Shown piece after piece: positions 25,537-34,645 of a stretch of 47,970 nucleotides of DNA. A program made the position numbers and the translations under genes. Numbering within the stretch: position 1 is the first letter of the stretch; every line of letters begins with the position of its first letter. The notes beneath the pieces were generated by a model, which was not told where the DNA came from, ran no database searches, and saw nothing but the letters and a program-made list of their open reading frames with translations. This DNA is from JANXYY01 sp035530875 (lineage in GTDB: Bacteria; Actinomycetota; Actinomycetes; Nanopelagicales; Nanopelagicaceae): positions 1-47,970 of the forward strand of contig DATKUB010000075.1 of NCBI GenBank assembly GCA_035530875.1, read 5' to 3'.

Positions 25537-26247
25537 CTACTTGCTTAACTCGTCGCAAATTTCGATACCTCGTCGTGCTCCCAATTGCACGGCACTGGCC
25601 AGATGCCTAAGCCAAGCTGCGACTCCTTCTGGGGTGCCAGTTCGATATGCGGCAAGCGCCGGCACGAAGGAATTCGCGCCAAGGACCAGCATTCCCACTT
25701 CAGGAAGACCAAGTGAATCTGGATCGAATCCGCGACCGATCAAAATCGACCGGAACGATGATCTAGCTACCACATCGTTGGCAGAAGCAAAGGGCGCAAT
25801 ATCCATGACCTCTGCCATAAATAGCCCTCCGATGATCAGAGCAGGAATGCTTGACTCTGCTTTTACTAAATCGTTCAGCGCGAAGAACCGCTCACGCTCC
25901 TCGGGTCCGAGATCACGGGGCCGCCCACGCACGTCGGAGCCCTGGTCCGTCAAGGCAATCGCGTGAAATTGCGCTAGTACTTGCATCGGCGCTGTCGAAA
26001 CTAAGCCCGCGCTCTCAATCGAGGATTGCAGTAGCGCAACGGCAATGGGGACTTCAATGTTTCCCAGTTCAGCAGCTGCCAGTGCCGATTCGCTCAGCGC
26101 AAGCGCTCGGACCTCAGTTCCCTTGGTCCGGAGGATTCTCTGCTTTCTCAGCAGATCCATCGCATCTCTGGCATCAGTAGCGGCTAATTGAACTCCGGGA
26201 AGGCCGATCACCCGAGATATCGTCACAAGGATGAAGATTACTGACAT
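25537..26247 (-). CDS. Degenerate Fic-fold protein of the acs neighbourhood
   Basis: The 236-residue protein matches a family found next to acs in Streptomyces and relatives, often labelled oxidoreductase without support. Its central part, MDIAPFASANDVVARSSFR, lines up with the Fic motif (H.F...NG..AR), but His, Gly and the first Arg are lost. The C terminus GTPEGVAAWLRHLASAVQLG is also family-typical. Catalysis as an AMP transferase is unlikely; a regulatory role is possible. It is divergent from acs with 67 bp between starts. Its position in the conserved block shows it is ancestral, unlike the Fic gene in the islet. Confidence 0.65.
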   Translation of the reverse strand: MSVIFILVTISRVIGLPGVQLAATDARDAMDLLRKQRILRTKGTEVRALALSESALAAAELGNIEVPIAVALLQSSIESAGLVSTAPMQVLAQFHAIALTDQGSDVRGRPRDLGPEERERFFALNDLVKAESSIPALIIGGLFMAEVMDIAPFASANDVVARSSFRSILIGRGFDPDSLGLPEVGMLVLGANSFVPALAAYRTGTPEGVAAWLRHLASAVQLGARRGIEICDELSK

Positions 26248-26314
26248 CAGACCCGTTCAACTCACGGGGAGAAGAGGCTAATCTTGCGAAGAACTGACGC
26301 GAAAGGGATTTTGA

Positions 26315-28282
26315 ATGAGCCAGGAACACGAGCACCCTCTTGAGAATCTTCTACATGAGGAACGTAAGTTTCCGCCCCCGACTCATTTCGCAGCAGAATC
26401 AAACACTGATGCTTCGATCTACCAAGATGCCGCCAGAGACCCACTCGCGTTCTGGGAAGAAGCGGCGAACGCGCTAACCTGGCAGAAGCCTTGGCACACC
26501 GTGCTCGATTGGCAGGCGCCAGACGCCAAGTGGTTTGTTGGCGGGGAATTAAATATTTCTGAGAATTGCCTTGACGTGCACGTGGCAGCCGGGCGGGGAG
26601 ATCGCGTCGCTTTCTACTTCGAGGGCGAACCTGGTGATTCACGAACCATCACCTACGCACAACTCCATAGCGACGTAAAGAAAGCTGCAAACGCATTACT
26701 GGAACTTGGCGTGGGCAAAGGAGATCGCGTCGCCATTTATCTGCCGATGATTCCTGAGGCGGCCATCGCCATGTTGGCCTGCGCCAGAATCGGTGCGCTC
26801 CACTCGGTAGTTTTTGGCGGCTTCTCCGCCGAAGCGCTGCTAGCGCGAATTCAAGATGCGGATGCAAAACTCGTGATTACCGCAGACGGCGGCTATCGGA
26901 AAGGCGCCGCCAGCGCATTAAAGCCCGCAGTAGATGAGGCGCTTCAGGGCCGAACGAACGTAGAGAACGTTCTTGTCGTTCGGCGCACGGGGCAAGATGT
27001 GGCGTGGTACGAAGGTCGCGATCTTTGGTGGCACGAAATCGTTGATCGCCAGAGCGAAGATCACGTCGCGCCTGCACATGACAGTGAGCATCCGCTGTTC
27101 ATTCTTTACACTTCGGGCACCACGGCTAAGCCCAAGGGAATTCTGCACACAACTGGCGGCTACCTCACCCAGGTCGCTCTAACTCACAAGATGGTCTTCG
27201 ACCTAAAGCCCGAAACAGATGTTTTCTGGTGCACCGCCGATGTCGGTTGGGTAACCGGTCACTCATACGTTGTCTATGGGCCGCTGGTTAATGGGGCAAC
27301 CCAGGTTATGTATGAGGGCACGCCAGATTCGCCGCACCAGGGCCGGATGTGGGAGATCATTCAGAAATACGGCGTGACCACTCTCTACACAGCGCCAACA
27401 CTCATCCGTACTTGGATGAAGTGGGGCGACGATATCCCTGCCAAATACGATCTCTCATCTCTTCGGCTGCTCGGATCGGTTGGTGAGCCGATCAATCCGG
27501 AAGCTTGGATGTGGTACCGCGAGAAAATCGGTGCCGGCCGTTGTCCAATCGTCGACACTTGGTGGCAGACCGAGACCGGCGCGATCATGATTTCGCCGAT
27601 CCCCGGGATCACCACGACTAAGCCTGGCTCTGCGATGACGCCGATCCCTGGGATCAGCGTGAAAGTTGTCGATGAAGAGCGACGAACTGTCGGAAACGGC
27701 GAAGGCGGATATCTAGTTCTGGACGAACCATGGCCGGCAATGCTCCGCGGGATTTGGGGCGAACCCGAACGATATTTTGCGAACTACTGGTCTCGTTTCG
27801 AAGGTATTTACTTCGCCGGCGATGGCGCAAAGTTAGACAACGAAGGATCGCTCTGGCTGCTTGGTCGAGTAGATGACGTGATGAATGTATCCGGCCACCG
27901 AATCTCTACTGCCGAGGTGGAATCGGCACTGGTCTCACATCCAACCGTGGCAGAAGCGGCCGTAGTGGGCGCGTCCGATGCGATGACCGGGCAGGGAATC
28001 GTGGCGTTTGTGATTCTTCGCGGCGGAATCGAACATGCAAATGGCGATGAATTGGTGCAGCAGCTCCGCGCCCACGTGGGCAAGGAAATTGGACCGATCG
28101 CACGGCCAAGGCAGATCCTGGTGGTCCAGGAATTGCCCAAGACCCGAAGCGGAAAGATTATGCGCCGCCTTCTTCGCGATGTGGCCGAAAATCGCGCTGT
28201 GGGCGATGCAACGACCCTGGCCGACCCAAAAGTCATGCAATTAATCAGTGAAGGCATGAATACGACTACCATCGAGGAATAA
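26315..28282 (+). CDS. acs: Acetyl-CoA synthetase (AMP-forming)
   Basis: The 655-residue enzyme converts acetate, ATP and CoA to acetyl-CoA through acetyl-AMP. It has YTSGTTAKPKGILHTTGG near residue 265, the WWQTETGAIMISPIPG motif near 415, and the C-terminal PKTRSGKIMRRLLR, whose lysine is the usual acetylation site. The length is normal. The ATG at 26315 has AAAGGGA upstream, and a possible -10 TAATCT lies at 26279. The stop codon overlaps the nhaA start by one base (TAATG), so acetate use and Na+/H+ exchange are co-expressed. Confidence 0.96.
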   Translation: MSQEHEHPLENLLHEERKFPPPTHFAAESNTDASIYQDAARDPLAFWEEAANALTWQKPWHTVLDWQAPDAKWFVGGELNISENCLDVHVAAGRGDRVAFYFEGEPGDSRTITYAQLHSDVKKAANALLELGVGKGDRVAIYLPMIPEAAIAMLACARIGALHSVVFGGFSAEALLARIQDADAKLVITADGGYRKGAASALKPAVDEALQGRTNVENVLVVRRTGQDVAWYEGRDLWWHEIVDRQSEDHVAPAHDSEHPLFILYTSGTTAKPKGILHTTGGYLTQVALTHKMVFDLKPETDVFWCTADVGWVTGHSYVVYGPLVNGATQVMYEGTPDSPHQGRMWEIIQKYGVTTLYTAPTLIRTWMKWGDDIPAKYDLSSLRLLGSVGEPINPEAWMWYREKIGAGRCPIVDTWWQTETGAIMISPIPGITTTKPGSAMTPIPGISVKVVDEERRTVGNGEGGYLVLDEPWPAMLRGIWGEPERYFANYWSRFEGIYFAGDGAKLDNEGSLWLLGRVDDVMNVSGHRISTAEVESALVSHPTVAEAAVVGASDAMTGQGIVAFVILRGGIEHANGDELVQQLRAHVGKEIGPIARPRQILVVQELPKTRSGKIMRRLLRDVAENRAVGDATTLADPKVMQLISEGMNTTTIEE

Positions 28283-29499
28283 TGGCTAGCCGACCCGTCC
28301 TCTTCCCTCGCCCCTCGGGTCGGGAGTGGGGAAGCGTACGTCAATATCTTTCGACGGAATTCCTCGGTGGCATTGCGCTCTTTTTCGCTGTCATCCTTGC
28401 GCTGGTCTTCGCAAACACGCCATTGCGATCCGCTTATGTCTCGATTACACACTTCCAGCTTGGCTATGGCGCCTTCCGATTCGACGTAAAAACTTGGGCT
28501 GCCGACGGACTGCTGGCGATTTTCTTCACCGTCGCAGGACTAGAACTTCGGCGAGAGATGACTCATGGAGACCTAAAAAATCCTAGGCGGGCAGCACTAC
28601 CAATTCTGGCAGCTCTCTGCGGAATGGCCTTCCCGGCGATCATTTACACCCTGATCAACAGCGGCAACCATTCAGCCGTACATGCTTGGGCCATACCCAC
28701 TTCGACAGACCTTGCATTTTCGTTGACGATCTTGGGAGTTGCAGGATCTCGAATTCCCAATGCGCTCAGGGCATTTCTGCTCACCTTGGCCATTACCGAT
28801 GACGTAGCGACAATTATCTTGATTGCCATTTTTTACTCTCAGCGGATTGACTGGCCACTTCTGGCTGGATCTTTTGCTGTGCTCGCCCTTTATGGCTTTC
28901 TGCAGAAAAAGGGCTTCACCGCGTGGTGGATCGCTATCCCGCTTGGGATCAGCGCTTGGGCCTTCATGCAGCACAGTGGAGTTCACGCCACGGTCGCAGG
29001 CGTCCTAGTTGGTCTGCTCACCAACCCGCATCGTGACCGTGGCGATTCAAGTCCGGTAGAACGCTTCGAGCGTGTTCTCTCGCCATTTTCCGCACTGATT
29101 AGCGTCCCGTTTTTTGCATTTGTAACCATCGGGATTGCGATCTCAGCCGCCGAGATTGGCACCATGTGGCACGACAAGATCACCTACGGAATCATCATCG
29201 GGAGGATCTTCGGCAAGGTGATCGGGATCGTCGGCGGTGCCTGGCTAATTGCCAAGTTAACGAAAGCGGAGTTGAACCCTGCCCTCTCCTGGTGGGATGT
29301 AGCCTCGATTGGCATGCTGGGTGGAATCGGGTTCTCAGTTTCTTTGCTGGTAGCCCTTATCGCTTTAGGGAATTATCCCAACGAACTTCTTGCCGCCCAG
29401 AGTGGAATTCTGTTCTCCGGGATTATTGCCTCGATCCTGGCTGTTATCGTGCTGCAAATTCGAGGCCGCGCACATCATCGACGATCCTCACCCAGTTAA
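28282..29499 (+). CDS. nhaA: Na+/H+ antiporter NhaA
   Basis: The 405-residue protein has about 12 membrane helices. It contains the family core TDLAFSLTILGVAGSRIP and LAITDDVATI, whose paired aspartates bind Na+ and H+. It exchanges cytosolic Na+ for external protons to regulate pH and sodium. Relative to E. coli NhaA (388 residues), the length is normal. It follows acs with a one-base overlap, and its tail overlaps the convergent CvpA gene by 12 bp. Confidence 0.95.
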   Translation: MASRPVLFPRPSGREWGSVRQYLSTEFLGGIALFFAVILALVFANTPLRSAYVSITHFQLGYGAFRFDVKTWAADGLLAIFFTVAGLELRREMTHGDLKNPRRAALPILAALCGMAFPAIIYTLINSGNHSAVHAWAIPTSTDLAFSLTILGVAGSRIPNALRAFLLTLAITDDVATIILIAIFYSQRIDWPLLAGSFAVLALYGFLQKKGFTAWWIAIPLGISAWAFMQHSGVHATVAGVLVGLLTNPHRDRGDSSPVERFERVLSPFSALISVPFFAFVTIGIAISAAEIGTMWHDKITYGIIIGRIFGKVIGIVGGAWLIAKLTKAELNPALSWWDVASIGMLGGIGFSVSLLVALIALGNYPNELLAAQSGILFSGIIASILAVIVLQIRGRAHHRRSSPS

Positions 29500-29985
29500 T
29501 CGCGCCGTTTCCGTCTTAGCCCAAGTCATTAACGAATGCGGCATATGTTGATCCATCTGCTTTAAGACAGCACTGTGATCGATGAGGTTGGAAACGCTGT
29601 TAGAGCCAACCAGGTTCGCAACATTCGTACCAACCCAGATTCCCAGCACCACAACTCCGGCGGCGACAATTCCACCTAGGAGTGAATCGATTAAGCGCAA
29701 CGGTCCAAAGAGCACGATCTTTCTCGCCACCCTCGCCACTCTGGACATTATCGCTTCGCCGATTGAGGCAGCGAGGAGAACCACGAGGCCAGTTAAGAGC
29801 GCCCGCTTCAAGGTTCCATCAATCGAGTGAAGCAGGTGCGGCGCCACTGCCATCCCGCCCATCGCGCCGCCAATGAAACCGGCCAAGCCGAATACCCCAA
29901 CTACCAGCCCTCGCTTGGCTCCGGCAAGAAAGGCAATCGCGATGATGGCGACAAGAGATAGATCGAAAATCGTCTGTCCGCTCAT
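29488..29985 (-). CDS. CvpA-like membrane protein, shortened relative to MarP
   Basis: The 165-residue product has about four membrane helices: FDLSLVAIIAIAFLAGAKRG near the start, then GVFGLAGFIGGAMGGMAVAP, LLTGLVVLLAASIGEAI and LLGGIVAAGVVVLGIWVG. This is the CvpA domain that forms the membrane part of the actinobacterial acid-resistance protease MarP, usually encoded at this place. Here the protein stops after the membrane part and no trypsin-like domain follows. The ATG at 29985 overlaps the Nudix gene stop by 4 bp. It is last in the nth-tlpA-nudix-cvpA operon. Confidence 0.78.
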   Translation of the reverse strand: MSGQTIFDLSLVAIIAIAFLAGAKRGLVVGVFGLAGFIGGAMGGMAVAPHLLHSIDGTLKRALLTGLVVLLAASIGEAIMSRVARVARKIVLFGPLRLIDSLLGGIVAAGVVVLGIWVGTNVANLVGSNSVSNLIDHSAVLKQMDQHMPHSLMTWAKTETARLTG

Positions 29986-30605
29986 GGCCGCGACAGAATT
30001 CGAGAGGGATCCCAAGGAATCTCACGTCCGGTTAGGAAAAGCAAACGATCAATTAGCCCAGCAGTGAATCCCCAAATAGTTAGGCCCGAGGCAACAAATG
30101 CCGGAGTAACAAAACCGCTTGATAGTTCAATCCGGTAACGATTTTCGGGAGTTGCCAACTCGGCGAGGGTGATTCGTTCGACCCGTTCAACCTCGCTTTC
30201 ATTTACCGGACGGACTTCAGATGGATCCATCCACCAGGCCAGAATCGGAGTCACGTGAAAGTTGCTTGGTGGCAGGTAGAGCGTCGGCAACTCGCCAAGA
30301 ACAACAATGCCACCTTCATCAACGCCCGTCTCTTCCACGGCTTCACGTATTGCAGCCGAACTAGCATCAGAATCAGTTGCATCGATAGTGCCGCCGGGAA
30401 ATGCCGGTTGACCGGGATGGGATCGCAATTTAGACGAGCGCTGCGTGATTAAGAGATCTGGGCCAACCGGCGAATCTCCGAGCAGAATCAGGACCGCACT
30501 TGCCCTGGTCTCTTCGTTGCCGCCATGCGGGATCATTGCCAGATCCTCGCGGCTTACCCGGTTGGGCAAATCCGCGAAATCGGCAAGCCAATTAGGCGCA
30601 CTCAT
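29982..30605 (-). CDS. Nudix hydrolase, CoA pyrophosphatase type
   Basis: The 207-residue protein contains the Nudix box GGTIDATDSDASSAAIREAV followed by EETGV, near residues 70-95. It has the NudL/CoA-ase context: LLITQRSSKLRSHPGQPAFPG just before the box. Such enzymes cleave CoA and its derivatives to phosphopantetheine and 3',5'-ADP. The gene overlaps both neighbours by 4 bp (ATGA type). No signal peptide is seen. Confidence 0.87.
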   Translation of the reverse strand: MSAPNWLADFADLPNRVSREDLAMIPHGGNEETRASAVLILLGDSPVGPDLLITQRSSKLRSHPGQPAFPGGTIDATDSDASSAAIREAVEETGVDEGGIVVLGELPTLYLPPSNFHVTPILAWWMDPSEVRPVNESEVERVERITLAELATPENRYRIELSSGFVTPAFVASGLTIWGFTAGLIDRLLFLTGREIPWDPSRILSRP

Positions 30606-31186
30606 GAGTCGATTTTGATCCCAAGATGCATCTGGATCAAACCAAGCATCTGAGCCCAGGAGTGGATCTGCCCGACTTGCCGGTAGGTGACCCTGCCTTG
30701 TGCGTCAACGAACCAGGTCACTGGTACCCCCATCCCAAAATCTGCACGTGTCTTTTGACCACTATCGGCAAGTTGTGGCCAGTCCATACCCTGGGCAGCC
30801 ATGAAGTCCAAAGCATCCTTTGGCGTATCTTCGACATCGATGCCGACTATGGAAAGTTGCTTGGTCTGGCGCGTGGCCAGGTACAACTCACGAAAGAGTG
30901 GCATCTCCTCTCGGCACGGAGGACACCACGAACCCCAAAGATTGAGCACCATCGGGCCCTTCAATGTAGCTAAAGACGTTTGATCTTTGGAATATCCGCT
31001 CGAGGTCAGACACGGCAAACTCACGTCAGGCAACTGGCTCTGCTGGCTCTGGGAGGTGGATACCCTGAAATCGCAATTTGTCGTCAGGGGCGTTGCCGAC
31101 GCAGTCGCGGGTTGGTTAGTTGATGGAGCACCACAGGCCGATATCAGCAGCGTGCTAACAATGAGCGGCACAAAAACTTTCTTCAC
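30602..31186 (-). CDS. TlpA/ResA-like thiol-disulfide lipoprotein
   Basis: The 194-residue protein starts with a lipoprotein signal peptide whose lipobox ISAC puts the lipidated Cys near residue 18. A Ser/Thr-rich linker follows, then a thioredoxin fold with WCPPC near residue 88 and a cis-Pro in MGVPVTWFVD. It is anchored outside the membrane and probably reduces disulfides, for example in cytochrome c maturation. It overlaps nth and the Nudix gene by 4 bp each. In actinobacteria this position beside nth is conserved. Confidence 0.87.
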   Translation of the reverse strand: MKKVFVPLIVSTLLISACGAPSTNQPATASATPLTTNCDFRVSTSQSQQSQLPDVSLPCLTSSGYSKDQTSLATLKGPMVLNLWGSWCPPCREEMPLFRELYLATRQTKQLSIVGIDVEDTPKDALDFMAAQGMDWPQLADSGQKTRADFGMGVPVTWFVDAQGRVTYRQVGQIHSWAQMLGLIQMHLGIKIDS

Positions 31187-31905
31187 TTAAAATCCTCGTC
31201 AGTCTTCACAAGTTTGGCCGCATTCGCACGGTCAGTTTCTCCTTCGCCAAAGGACGGGCAGAGTTTAGCCAGCGGGCACGCTCCACAAGCCGGCTTACGC
31301 GAATGGCAGATTCGCCGTCCATGCCAGATAAGGCGGTGCGATAGGTCAGTCCAATCCTTTTTCGGGATCAACCTCGCTACATCGCTTTCGACTTTGACTG
31401 GATCCTCTTCGCTTGACCAACCGAAACGTCTAGCCAGGCGGCCGAAATGAGTGTCGACGGTCAAGCCTGGAACATTGAAAGCATTTCCTAAAACGACATT
31501 TGCGGTCTTTCGTCCGACGCCAGGCAGAGTGACCAGGTCATCCAACTTGTTCGGAATCTTTCCGTCATATTGCTCGGCTACTCGACGCCCTAGGGCACGG
31601 ATGTTCTTGGCTTTGGCTCGGAAAAATCCAGTTGACCTGATGATTTCTTCTAGTTCATCTGGGTCAGCCGAGGCGTAGTCGGCCGCGGTCTGATATCGGG
31701 CAAAGAGTTTCGGCGTGACTTGGTTTACCCGCTTATCCGTGCACTGGGCTGATAAGACGGTAGCCACGGTGAGTTCAAGCGGACTCTTAAAGTCCAATTC
31801 ACAGTGCGCCTGCGGGTAAAGATCAGCCAGCGCACGGTTAATTTTTCGGGCTCGAGCCACCGCTCCAGCGTCGGGGCCGTCTCCGGGTGGTTTTTTTGGC
31901 GCCAT
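31183..31905 (-). CDS. nth: Endonuclease III
   Basis: The 240-residue DNA glycosylase/AP lyase has the helix-hairpin-helix LPGVGRKTANVVLG with the catalytic Lys. The catalytic Asp is in LTVDTHFGR, and the [4Fe-4S] ligands are arranged C-x6-C-x2-C-x5-C (CHSRKPACGACPLAKLC). It removes oxidised pyrimidines in base excision repair. It is first of a four-gene operon joined by 4-bp overlaps and divergent from the Crp gene. Confidence 0.95.
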   Translation of the reverse strand: MAPKKPPGDGPDAGAVARARKINRALADLYPQAHCELDFKSPLELTVATVLSAQCTDKRVNQVTPKLFARYQTAADYASADPDELEEIIRSTGFFRAKAKNIRALGRRVAEQYDGKIPNKLDDLVTLPGVGRKTANVVLGNAFNVPGLTVDTHFGRLARRFGWSSEEDPVKVESDVARLIPKKDWTDLSHRLIWHGRRICHSRKPACGACPLAKLCPSFGEGETDRANAAKLVKTDEDFK

Positions 31906-32001
31906 AGGTATTTAGCCTACGCAACATTCCTCGATAGACTCGCCCAGCAAACGGCAGTAAACGACAGGGAAGTACAAGCGCGCGCTCGAGAGGACCCTAC
32001 G

Positions 32002-32676
32002 GTGGATGACGTAGTACGCAAAGCACCCCTTTTCACAGCGCTCGACGATGAGGCCGCACAGGCCGTCGGCGAGACGATGAGTGAAGTGCGCCTGGCCAAG
32101 GGAGATGTCTTATTCCATGAGGGCGATGGCGGCGACAGCCTCTACGTGATCGCTGAGGGCAAAATCAAACTCGGTACTAAAGCCCCCGATGGGCGCGAAA
32201 ATCTTCTCAGCCTGCTCGGCCCGGGCGAAATGTTCGGCGAGCTCTCGCTATTCGATCCAGGGCCACGTACCTCGACGGCAACTGCTCTTACCGACGTCCA
32301 TCTGCTCGCGCTTTCGCACAATCACCTTGAGCATTGGCTGACCGGTCGTCCGGAGGTTGCCAAGCACCTGCTTAGAGCTTTGGCTCAGCGCCTGCGCCGG
32401 ACCAATGAGGTCGTGGGAGACCTAGTCTTCTCCGACGTGCCAGGCCGGGTTGCAAAGGCTCTCGGCGACTTAGCCAAGCGCTTTGGTACCAGCAGCAGCG
32501 ACGGCATCTACGTGGCACATGATCTGACCCAAGAAGAACTTGCTCAACTGGTTGGCGCCTCACGTGAGACCGTTAACAAAGCGCTGGCCGATTTCGCTTC
32601 GCGAGGCTGGCTAAGGCTTGAAGCTCGCGCCGTCGTAATCCTTGATGAAGAACGGTTGGCTAAGCGCGCTCGCTGA
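32002..32676 (+). CDS. Crp/GlxR-type cAMP-responsive regulator
   Basis: The 224-residue product matches the actinobacterial Crp/GlxR family nearly end to end: VVRKAPLFTALDDEAA, a cyclic-nucleotide domain with GEMFGELSLFDPGPRTSTA, and the HTH DLTQEELAQLVGASRETVNK. The GELSLFDPGPRTS segment is the phosphate-binding cassette for cAMP. It is a global regulator of carbon metabolism, and acs is a known target in relatives. I chose GTG 32002, after AGAGGA, because a longer frame has an unrelated leader. Its end overlaps the convergent MBL gene by 17 bp. Confidence 0.92.
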   Translation: MDDVVRKAPLFTALDDEAAQAVGETMSEVRLAKGDVLFHEGDGGDSLYVIAEGKIKLGTKAPDGRENLLSLLGPGEMFGELSLFDPGPRTSTATALTDVHLLALSHNHLEHWLTGRPEVAKHLLRALAQRLRRTNEVVGDLVFSDVPGRVAKALGDLAKRFGTSSSDGIYVAHDLTQEELAQLVGASRETVNKALADFASRGWLRLEARAVVILDEERLAKRAR

Positions 32677-33427
32677 GATAAGCAAGTTGAGCTTCGACGA
32701 TCATTATTGCTGCCGGTATTAAGGCAACTGGCACATCCGGATAGACCTGATCAACAATGCCCTTAGCATCAGTTGCGCCTTGCTGTAGCGCACTTCGAAT
32801 CTCTTCCAACCGCGCTAATCGGTGATTACGGTATTTGCTAATCATCGGCAACGAATCCGAATGTGTTCCTCCATGACCCGGAAGCAGTGGCACCTTCAGA
32901 TTTTGTTTTCGAACATCAATTTCTAACCGGTCAAGTGAATCAAGATAGTCACCAACATCTCCATCAGGAAACGTAATTATCGAAGAGCCTTCGCCAAGAA
33001 TTGTGTCGCCAGTCAAGAGCGCGATCTCGGTTTGATTACTGGCTAAAAATGCAACTGAATCACTCGTGTGTCCAGGGACGGCGATGGCTCGAATGGTTAA
33101 TTCGTCAAAATTGAAAAATTGTCCATCGGATAAATAACTCTTGTCATTACTGGCGAATATTGGATCGGCGGCAAATATGGTGGCTCCACAAAGCGAAGCG
33201 AGCGCCGGTGCCGATTCGGAGTGATCCGTGTGTCGATGCGTAAGGAAGATGGCTGAGATTCGACCGCCCGTTAACGACATGATGTGCGCTTCATGACCTT
33301 TTGGGCCGGGATCTACTACAGCGTAATGACTTTCTCCATGACGCAGAGCCCAAGTGTTTGTCCCATCAAGAGTCATCTCGCTTGGATTGTCTGCTCGCAG
33401 CAACTCTACAAATGTTGGAATCAACAC
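32660..33427 (-). CDS. MBL-fold metallo-hydrolase (LACTB2-like)
   Basis: The 255-residue protein has the metallo-beta-lactamase motif FLTHRHTDHSESAPAL near residue 60, then PGHTSDS, LTGDTILG and LPGHGGTHSD, which supply the further zinc ligands. A C-terminal helical tail (HRLARLEEIRSAL) resembles LACTB2-type ribonucleases and related hydrolases. It lies next to crp and RidA in many actinobacteria. The substrate is uncertain. Confidence 0.87.
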   Translation of the reverse strand: MLIPTFVELLRADNPSEMTLDGTNTWALRHGESHYAVVDPGPKGHEAHIMSLTGGRISAIFLTHRHTDHSESAPALASLCGATIFAADPIFASNDKSYLSDGQFFNFDELTIRAIAVPGHTSDSVAFLASNQTEIALLTGDTILGEGSSIITFPDGDVGDYLDSLDRLEIDVRKQNLKVPLLPGHGGTHSDSLPMISKYRNHRLARLEEIRSALQQGATDAKGIVDQVYPDVPVALIPAAIMIVEAQLAYLSERA

Positions 33428-33448
33428 GATGAGCTCAGGATCCTGAAG

Positions 33449-33910
33449 TCACCGAAGTGCAACGATCACTTCTACTTCCACCGGTGAGCCAAGTGGAAGT
33501 TCGGCCACACCGACCGCGGATCTAGCATGCTTTCCAGCATCTCCGAAAAGCATTCCGAATAATTCACTGGCACCGTTAACGACGGCTGGCTGTCCGGTGA
33601 AGCCCGGAGCGCTGGCTACAAATCCGACCACTTTTACAACCTGAATGACGTCGTCGAGGTTGCACAACATGCCGATTGCGGCCAGCGCATTGAGCGCGCA
33701 GATCTGAGCTAACTCTCTAGCCTGATCCGGGCTGACATCGGCGCCAACCTTGCCGGTAGCGGCTAGGGAACCGTTGACCATAGGTAGTTGACCCGATGAG
33801 AAGATCAGATTCCCGGTCTGTACCGCTGGTACATAGGCGGCAAGTGGCGCCACCACCTCGGGCAGGGTCAGGCCGGCTGCGGCCAGCCGTTCGCGAAGAA
33901 CTGCGTGCAT
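33449..33910 (-). CDS. RidA-family enamine/imine deaminase
   Basis: The 153-residue product is a YjgF/YER057c/RidA protein, with YVPAVQTGNLIFSSGQLPM near residue 27 and VVKVVGFVASAPGFTGQPAVVNGAS further on. RidA proteins hydrolyse reactive enamines such as 2-aminoacrylate. The usual substrate-binding arginine near the C terminus (R.AV.V..LP) appears as ARSAVGVAELPLG. The ATG at 33910 has GGAGG 5 bp upstream; the longer frame is a shadow of the DUF4177 gene. It starts 13 bp after that gene. Confidence 0.88.
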   Translation of the reverse strand: MHAVLRERLAAAGLTLPEVVAPLAAYVPAVQTGNLIFSSGQLPMVNGSLAATGKVGADVSPDQARELAQICALNALAAIGMLCNLDDVIQVVKVVGFVASAPGFTGQPAVVNGASELFGMLFGDAGKHARSAVGVAELPLGSPVEVEVIVALR

Positions 33911-33923
33911 GGATTCCTCCGTC

Positions 33924-34094
33924 TTAGGAATTGAGCGGGCGCTTGAGGTAGGCGACCAGTTGGTCGCTGCCACCCGGAGCGGGGATGACCTGGACGAGTT
34001 CCCAGCCGTCGATCCCCCAGTTGTCCAGGATTTGCTTCGTGGCATGGGTTAGGAGCGGGACTGTTGCATACTCCCATTTGGTTGTTTCGGTCAT
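33924..34094 (-). CDS. DUF4177 small protein
   Basis: This 56-residue protein reads TETTKWEYATVPLLTHATKQ and continues ILDNWGIDGWELVQVIPAP to the tail YLKRPLNS. It matches the DUF4177 family, whose members are small and carry the WEY and GWELV motifs. It is conserved just upstream of the RidA-like gene in actinobacteria, and the spacing of 13 bp supports one transcript. Function unknown. It is below usual ORF length cut-offs but clearly coding. Confidence 0.85.
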   Translation of the reverse strand: MTETTKWEYATVPLLTHATKQILDNWGIDGWELVQVIPAPGGSDQLVAYLKRPLNS

Positions 34095-34153
34095 GGGGCA
34101 AGGGTAGGGGGCAAGCCGTTGGCAGGGTAATCCCAGCGCTGGCCGAGCCTGAG

Positions 34154-34609
34154 TTAGACCTGAGCGAGGGCCGCGCGAACAGCCGCTGCCACGTCGCCAC
34201 CGGCCGCTCTGCCTGCGATTTTAGGCGTGAGCACCTTCATTACTGCACCCATTGCAGCCGGACCGCTGGCACCTGATTCAGCAATGGCCTCAGCCACGAG
34301 TTTGGCTAATTCGTCGGCTCCCATCTGCTCTGGCAGGTATTCGGCGATGATCAACCCCTCGGCGGTCTCCCGCTCGGCACGGTCCATGCGTCCACCTAGG
34401 GCAAAGGCCTCAGCCGCCTCTTTGCGCTTCTTGGCCTCCCGAGTCAAGACCGTAATGATTTCGGCGTCCATGAGGACGCGAACCGCCTTACCAGAGACCT
34501 CTTCGTTGGTTATCGCACTTAACATCATCCGAATGGTGGCCATATGGATCTCGTCGCGGCTTTTTATGGCATTGGTTAGGTCTGATTGCAATCTGTCCTT
34601 AAGGCTCAT
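34154..34609 (-). CDS. GatB/YqeY domain protein
   Basis: The 151-residue protein starts SLKDRLQSDLTNAIKSRDEI and ends with the helical tail domain AAMGAVMKVLTPKIAGRAAGGD. This is the stand-alone GatB/YqeY family, related to the tail of the amidotransferase subunit GatB that contacts tRNA. A role in tRNA-dependent processes is assumed but not shown. The ATG at 34609 is 36 bp from the divergent metallophosphoesterase start. Confidence 0.9.
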   Translation of the reverse strand: MSLKDRLQSDLTNAIKSRDEIHMATIRMMLSAITNEEVSGKAVRVLMDAEIITVLTREAKKRKEAAEAFALGGRMDRAERETAEGLIIAEYLPEQMGADELAKLVAEAIAESGASGPAAMGAVMKVLTPKIAGRAAGGDVAAAVRAALAQV

Positions 34610-34645
34610 GGTCTCAGTCTCCCAGATCGCTGGCACGATAGGTGC

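Noticed and set aside
27808..28452. Minus-strand frame of 214 codons over acs and nhaA
   Set aside because: Rich in Ser, Arg and Pro, as expected for an antisense shadow of a real gene.
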